This document shows, in pieces, positions 6,139-9,378 of a DNA stretch of 9,378 nt (the stretch's first letter is position 1; each line of letters begins with the position of its first letter). The DNA lies in NCBI GenBank assembly GCA_036503065.1, contig DASXXM010000066.1:1-9378 (forward strand). The letters are read 5' to 3'. The stretch comes from DATEPR01 sp036503065. Its GTDB lineage: Bacteria > Actinomycetota > Actinomycetes > Mycobacteriales > Pseudonocardiaceae. The position numbers and the translations under genes are program-made. The notes beneath the pieces are model-generated. The model was not told the DNA's origin. It searched no databases and saw only the letters and a program-made list of their open reading frames with translations.

Positions 6139-7365
6139 ATGACCGCTCCGAACCAGACCCCGATCCTGATCACCGTGACCGGACCGGACAAGCCGGGCGT
6201 GTCGTCCGTGCTGTTCGCGGTGCTGTCCCGGCACGGCGTGGACCTGCTGGATGTGGAACAGGTGGTGATCCGGGGCAGGCTGGTGCTGGGTGTGCTGGTC
6301 AATGCGCACGCCGATCCGGAGGGCGTGCAGGAGGCCGTGGAACAGGCGATGGCAAGCGTGGCGATGCAGGTGGACGTCGAGATCGGCGCCGACTCGCAAG
6401 GTCAACGCCAGTTGACCTCCAGCCACGTGGTGGTCGTGCTCGGCCGACCGATCACCGCACGCGGCTTCACCGAGGTGGCCAGGAAACTGGCGTCACTCGG
6501 CGTGAACATCGACGCGATCCGGCGGGTGGCGGATTTCCCGGTGACCGGCCTGGAACTGCGGGTCTCGGTCGCCGAGGACACCATCGCGGCCGACGCGCAA
6601 CTGACGTCGGCGCTGGCGGACGTGTCGGTGCGGGTCGGCCTGGACATCGCGGTGGAACGGGCCGGCCTGGCGCGGCGGGCCAAGCGGCTCGTCGTGTTCG
6701 ACGTCGACTCGACCCTCATCCAGGGCGAGGTGATCGAGATGCTGGCGGCCAGGGCAGGCCACGAGGCGGAGGTCCGCGAACTCACCGCGGCGGCGATGCG
6801 CGGCGAACTGGACTTCACGCAGTCGTTGCACCGCAGGGCGGCGTTACTGGCCGGCCTGCCGGAGTCGGTGTTCGCGGAGGTCGGCGCCGAGCTGGAACTC
6901 ACCCCCGGCGCACGAACCACGATCCGCACACTGAAGCGACTCGGCTTCCGGTGCGGCGTGGTCTCCGGCGGTTTCACCAGGGTCATCGCCGGACTCGCCG
7001 AGGAACTCGGCCTTGACTACGTGGCAGCGAACAATCTCGAGGTCGTCGAGGGCAAGCTGACCGGCCGGGTCGTCGGCCGGATCATCGACCGCCCCGGCAA
7101 GGCGGCGGCGTTGCGCCGTTTCGCCGACCAGGCCGGCATTCCGCTGGCCCAGTGCGTCGCGGTGGGCGACGGCGCCAACGACATCGACATGATCTCCGCG
7201 GCCGGTCTCGGCGTGGCCTTCAACGCCAAGCCCGCGCTGCGCGAGGTCGCGGACACGGCGCTGTCGCACCCGTTCCTGGACGCCGTGTTGTTCATGATGG
7301 GCGTGACAAGGGCCGAGGTGGAGGCGGCGGACGCGGCCGACGGTCTGGCCCCGTCCCGCCCGTGA
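6139..7365 (+). CDS. serB: Phosphoserine phosphatase with N-terminal tandem ACT domains, 408 aa
   Basis: SerB hydrolyses O-phosphoserine to serine, the last step of the phosphorylated serine pathway, in the cytosol. Residues about 8-80 (ILITVTGPDKPGVSSVLFAV) and 95-170 (HVVVVLGRPITARGFTEVAR) are two ACT domains, usually amino-acid sensing. The HAD catalytic part follows: motif I DVDSTL with nucleophile Asp188 and general acid Asp190, motif II Ser276 in GVVSGGFT, Lys321, and motif III/IV GDGANDIDM (343-351) with Asp344 and Asp348. All catalytic residues are intact and the length matches the two-ACT SerB2 type. The ATG at 6139 has AGGAGG at 6125-6130, eight bases upstream. Its stop overlaps the GTG of the next gene by four bases, so the two are probably translationally coupled. 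ctaD-serB adjacency is also found in mycobacteria. Confidence 0.96.
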   Translation: MTAPNQTPILITVTGPDKPGVSSVLFAVLSRHGVDLLDVEQVVIRGRLVLGVLVNAHADPEGVQEAVEQAMASVAMQVDVEIGADSQGQRQLTSSHVVVVLGRPITARGFTEVARKLASLGVNIDAIRRVADFPVTGLELRVSVAEDTIAADAQLTSALADVSVRVGLDIAVERAGLARRAKRLVVFDVDSTLIQGEVIEMLAARAGHEAEVRELTAAAMRGELDFTQSLHRRAALLAGLPESVFAEVGAELELTPGARTTIRTLKRLGFRCGVVSGGFTRVIAGLAEELGLDYVAANNLEVVEGKLTGRVVGRIIDRPGKAAALRRFADQAGIPLAQCVAVGDGANDIDMISAAGLGVAFNAKPALREVADTALSHPFLDAVLFMMGVTRAEVEAADAADGLAPSRP

Positions 7366-8138
7366 CCACGGTCCTGGACGCGCTGGCCGGCCGATACGCG
7401 GACTGGCTGGCGCTCCCGCCGGAGCAGGTGGCTGTCGAGATCACCGAAGCCCCGGACGAAATCCGCGCCATGCCGGTGGTCCTGCACCTCGAACGAACCC
7501 GGCCACCAGCCAGAACCGCACTGCTGGAAGCCGCGGCCGCCGCCGCGGTCGCGGTATGCCTCGACCCGCGCGCGAACCCAGACGGCCCATGGCACGACGC
7601 GTTGCTGGCCTGGACATCGGCCCACATCCGCAAGGTCTCCCGACGCGCCCGAGGCGCCCACTGGCAGGTGATCACCGAACTACCCGGCCGCACCATCACG
7701 GTAGGCGACGCCGAGGTGCGCGCCCTCGTCCCCGGCCTGGTCCGCGAGTCACCCAAGGAGGTCAGCCGCCTACAGGTCACCGGCAGCGAACTACCGCCCG
7801 ACGACCCAGGCCCACCACCGCCCGGCATCCCGACCCTGTGGCTGAATCCCCGCGTGACGATGACCGCCGGCAAGGCCGCCGCCCAGGTCGGCCACGGCAC
7901 GATGCTCCTGGCCGCACTACTGGCCGCCGACGGCCACAACACCGACCTGGCCGCCTGGGCAGCCAACGACTGCCGCACCACCGTGCGCACCGCAACCCCG
8001 ACCCGATGGGCCGAACTACACCCCGGCGACGACCCGCTCGCGGCCTGGCGAGAACGCGGCGTGGTCGCGGTCCGGGACGGCGGCTTCACCGAGGTCGCCC
8101 CAGGCACGGTCACTGTGCTGGCACAGTGGGCCGGCTAG
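7362..8138 (+). CDS. PTH2-type peptidyl-tRNA hydrolase with an extra N-terminal domain, 258 aa
   Basis: The C-terminal part (about residues 156-256) matches the Pth2 fold (PF01981): TLWLNPRVTMTAGKAAAQVG begins the domain, with the signature GKAAAQVGHG at 170-179, and DGGFTEVAPGTVTVLAQW (239-256) corresponds to the family's D-x-G-x-T-x-(I/V)-x-P-G-T-x-T ending. Such enzymes release peptides from peptidyl-tRNA that drops off ribosomes; redundancy with the usual bacterial Pth is expected. Residues 1-145 are not standard for PTH2 and look like a diverged second copy of the same fold lacking the GK..Q..H signature. A proline-rich linker (PPDDPGPPPPG) joins the halves. The GTG start overlaps the serB stop as GTGA, indicating translational coupling. 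The 3' end is tandemly duplicated just downstream. Confidence 0.8.
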   Translation: MTTVLDALAGRYADWLALPPEQVAVEITEAPDEIRAMPVVLHLERTRPPARTALLEAAAAAAVAVCLDPRANPDGPWHDALLAWTSAHIRKVSRRARGAHWQVITELPGRTITVGDAEVRALVPGLVRESPKEVSRLQVTGSELPPDDPGPPPPGIPTLWLNPRVTMTAGKAAAQVGHGTMLLAALLAADGHNTDLAAWAANDCRTTVRTATPTRWAELHPGDDPLAAWRERGVVAVRDGGFTEVAPGTVTVLAQWAG

Positions 8139-8177
8139 ACGGGATTTGCTGGCGCAGTGGGCTGCTAGCACGGATTT
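8117..8177 (+). repeat. Imperfect tandem duplication of the PTH2 gene's 3' end
   Basis: A unit of 31 bases (8117-8147, beginning GCTGGCACAGTGGGC and ending GGGATTT) is followed at once by a 30-base copy (8148-8177, beginning GCTGGCGCAGTGGGC and ending CGGATTT). The copies differ at a few positions and by one base in length. The first copy contains the TAG stop (8136-8138), so the second is untranslated. Confidence 0.7.
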
Positions 8178-8251
8178 CACGCCCGTCCCAGGGGGCCCTG
8201 TCCGTTGATGGTGCCGTTGCCGGTCACTGACTGGTGCACGAAGTAGAAAAC
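8177..8251 (-). pseudogene. Relic of a secreted-enzyme-like domain (YFVHQSVTGNGTI fragment)
   Basis: On the minus strand, the frame ending at TGA (8179-8177) reads VFYFVHQSVTGNGTINGQG, then PLGRA and stop. This resembles the first strands of DUF1349-like or related carbohydrate-associated beta-sandwich domains, which often read like 'F-x-F-V-x-Q-x-V-(T/S)-G-(D/N)-G-(T/S)-I'. Only about 24 codons remain, there is no start, and it abuts the ABC ATPase fragment in a different frame. Assignment is by motif memory and weak. Confidence 0.35.
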
Positions 8252-8395
8252 GGCAGGTGCGCGATCGACACGGCCCGCTCCAGGGTGCTCGCGATCGTCG
8301 CGAGCGGATTGAACGACGCGAACGGGTCCTGCAGGATCAGTTGCACCTTGCTGACGTGCGCGCGAAGTGGCAGCTGTCGGTCACCACTTCGCTGT
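8251..8395 (-). pseudogene. Remnant of a dipeptide/oligopeptide ABC transporter ATPase
   Basis: The minus strand reads HVSKVQLILQDPFASFNPLA, then TIASTLERAVSIAHLP. The Q-loop phrase 'VQ-x-(I/V)-(L/F)-QDPFASLNP' is highly characteristic of OppD/DppD/OppF-type ATPases. Upstream, PDSEVVT in another frame resembles the preceding 'RPDSGTVT' segment, suggesting a frameshift near 8385. No Walker A, ABC signature or Walker B can be found on either side. This is about 48 codons of a gene otherwise lost. Confidence 0.65.
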
Positions 8396-8512
8396 CCGGG
8401 CCGTCCGGGGGCGGGCGCCGGCGGCGGTCGGACTGTGACCCGGCGCCGGATCGACCTGCGGCCGGCGCTGGGATCGACTTGGGTGCCGAAAGCAAGGCCG
8501 GCGGATCGGGTG

Positions 8513-8536
8513 CGCCCACTGGCCGGCCAGTGGGCG
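8513..8536. repeat. 24-bp perfect palindrome
   Basis: CGCCCACTGGCC (8513-8524) is followed without a spacer by its exact reverse complement (8525-8536). The flanking bases no longer match. It lies in non-coding decayed DNA. It could be a binding or recombination site, or a cruciform-prone sequence; no adjacent recombinase gene is seen. Confidence 0.8.
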
Positions 8537-8779
8537 TGGCGTTCCAGAACATGCCCGTCCGGATCTGTTGGCTAGGCGCACTGGCTGACCAGCCGACCGG
8601 CTTGGCTGCGCGTGGCGCTCGATCCGCCTCGCCGCCGCCTGCTGATCCACGCGCCTCGCCGCTGGTCACCGATCTACGCGACCGATCCGTGCCGGCGGTC
8701 CACCTCGCTCCAGGCTCCTGCCGTGTCTCGGTCGCGGGTGCCGGCCTGTTCGCTGTGTTCGCCGCGAGCCGAGGGGGGC

Positions 8780-8828
8780 TGAGCTGTTGGGCTCAACGAA
8801 CGGGACCGGGTGATTTGATCCCGGTTTT
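8780..8828 (+). terminator. Terminator-like hairpins with a T-run
   Basis: TGAGC-TGTTGG-GCTCA (8780-8795) is followed by ACCGGG (8805-8810), a nine-base loop, and CCCGGT (8820-8825) running into TTTT (8825-8828). This is the most classical rho-independent form in the window. No intact plus-strand gene immediately precedes it, which suggests the gene it served has decayed. Confidence 0.5.
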
Positions 8829-8938
8829 CTGAATTGTCACCGGATCGAGTGATCTTGAGGGTGGGTCTGTGTTGATCTTACCAGGCTCTTGTCGGCGGTG
8901 TGGGGCTGTCCTGTGGTGGACAGAAATCGGTCGAGTCG

Positions 8939-8968
8939 TTGTGTCGCTTCGTGTTTGGTCGGTAGCTT
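8939..8968 (+). promoter_or_regulatory. Possible promoter of the GH47-like gene
   Basis: TTGTGT (8939-8944) and TAGCTT (8963-8968), spacing 18, lie just before the gene start. The predicted transcript would begin around 8975, leaving a very short leader. A hairpin CTGTCC-TGTGGT-GGACAG (8906-8923) is upstream. Read by eye only. Confidence 0.3.
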
Positions 8969-8989
8969 GCGGTTGTGATCCAGAGTGGG

Positions 8990-9378
8990 ATGTCTCGGCG
9001 TAGTGTTCTGTCGGCGCTGCTTGCTGCTGGTGGGTTGGCTGCGGTTGGCGGGTTCGGCAGGCCGGCTGGTGCGGCTGGGCTGGTGCGGCCGCCGGCTACG
9101 GCTGCCACGCAGATTCGGAATGAGTTTCTGCATGCCTGGAACGGGTACAAGCAGTTCGCCTGGGGGCATGACGAGGTCCATCCGGTGTCGGGGACGTTCA
9201 GCGAGTTCTTCGTGGCTGGCCATCCGATCGGGCTGTCCATCATCGAGGCGTTGGACACGCTCTACGTGATGGAACTCGACGCCTAACTGGCTGCGGGGGT
9301 GGCCTGGATCGAGCAGAATCTCAGCTTTGACATCGATGGCAACTTCCACGTGTTCGAGGCGATCATCCGCGTCGTCGG
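8990..9378 (+). pseudogene. GH47 alpha-mannosidase-like gene, Tat-exported, with in-frame TAA, 3' end beyond window
   Basis: GH47 enzymes are alpha-1,2-mannosidases acting on glycans. The protein begins MSRRSVLSALLAAGGLAAVG, a twin-arginine signal (Arg3-Arg4) with an alanine-rich core and a likely cleavage near residue 29. The mature part has FLHAWNGYKQFAWGHDEVHP (46-65) and SIIEALDTLYVMELDA (83-98), matching the start of the GH47 catalytic domain. Codon 99 is TAA (9284-9286). The same frame then continues LAAGVAWIEQNLSFDIDGN and HVFEAIIRVVG, an unbroken continuation of the family, so a single base change explains the stop. ATG at 8990 is favoured by the Tat motif; a GTG at 8975 is possible, and the ribosome site is weak. 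Codon third positions are T-richer than in the neighbours. It is either a recent pseudogene or a sequencing error. Confidence 0.75.

Larger units (their letters stand above)
8139..8989. other. Gene-poor decay zone, about 850 bases
   Basis: No convincing intact gene lies here. An open frame on plus (8257-8832) runs antisense through the ABC remnant and has no family features. The region holds the tandem duplication copy, two minus-strand relics, a 24-bp palindrome, a terminator-like hairpin and a possible promoter for the mannosidase gene. From about 8800 rightward the DNA becomes visibly more T-rich than the housekeeping block. Nothing is recognisable at 8396-8510 and 8540-8770 apart from short GC-rich repeats. 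Confidence 0.6.

Noticed and set aside
4878..6302. 474-codon open frame antisense to ctaD
   Set aside because: It is a mirror of ctaD codon bias (Gln/Glu/Arg/His-rich product), has no family motif, and also runs into serB.
8287..8305. GCTCGCGA-TCG-TCGCGAGC inverted repeat
   Set aside because: It is perfect, but it lies within the former coding sequence of the ABC ATPase and is explained by its codons (ATIAS), so a site function is not supported.
8257..8832. 191-codon plus-strand open frame in the decay zone
   Set aside because: It is antisense through the ABC remnant and the 24-bp palindrome, has no recognisable domain and no clear ribosome site.
8760..8960. Insertion-sequence end or transposase remnant in the T-richer DNA before the GH47 gene
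   Set aside because: Partial inverted similarities exist around 8807-8852, but I see no transposase motif, paired terminal repeats or target duplication.
1..9378. CRISPR array, tRNA/rRNA genes, toxin-antitoxin or defence cassette
   Set aside because: I looked for regular repeats, cloverleaf-like sequences and paired small genes on both strands and found none that hold up.

Overview
The window is high-GC DNA with strongly GC-biased third codon positions, AGGAGG-type ribosome binding sites, several GTG starts and a ctaD-serB gene pair. That combination points to an actinomycete, plausibly Pseudonocardiaceae-like; the family is inferred and was not tested.

Layout. (1) 1-348, minus: start of an FAD-binding subunit of a xanthine/CO-dehydrogenase-type molybdenum hydroxylase, running off the left edge. 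(2) 349-620: divergent intergenic region with an imperfect palindrome over a possible promoter, then a small unrecognised gene (621-857, plus) ending in alternative hairpins. (3) 1083-1808, plus: six-helix DUF998-type membrane protein, followed by a structured GC-rich spacer holding an apparent decayed partial copy of the next gene, an ankyrin-repeat protein (2097-2510). (4) Convergent to these, on minus: a DUF305-like lipoprotein (3447-4070) and an APH-type phosphotransferase (2537-3415), 31 bases apart. (5) 4071-4301: divergent region with a perfect CRP/GlxR-type site. (6) Plus-strand housekeeping block: ctaD (aa3 oxidase subunit I, 4302-6035), a strong hairpin, serB (two ACT domains plus HAD phosphatase, 6139-7365) and a PTH2-type peptidyl-tRNA hydrolase (7362-8138) whose start overlaps the serB stop. 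(7) 8139-8989: a decay zone with a tandem duplication of the PTH2 gene end, a broken minus-strand peptide-ABC ATPase fragment, a second relic joined to it in another frame, and a 24-bp perfect palindrome. (8) From 8990, plus: a Tat-exported GH47 alpha-mannosidase-like gene with an in-frame TAA, running off the right edge.

How the genes relate. CtaD is the catalytic subunit of the respiratory terminal oxidase, and a CRP-type site upstream fits respiratory control. SerB makes serine; the hydrolase is probably translated with it. The other genes look like independent accessory genes. I found no defence system, biosynthetic cluster, intact mobile element, CRISPR array or RNA gene, and no clear new multi-gene system. 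The observations most worth following up are the DUF305 protein that has lost its metal ligands, the apparently duplicated PTH2 fold, the alternative hairpins after the small gene, and the nonsense-interrupted GH47 gene in a decay zone.
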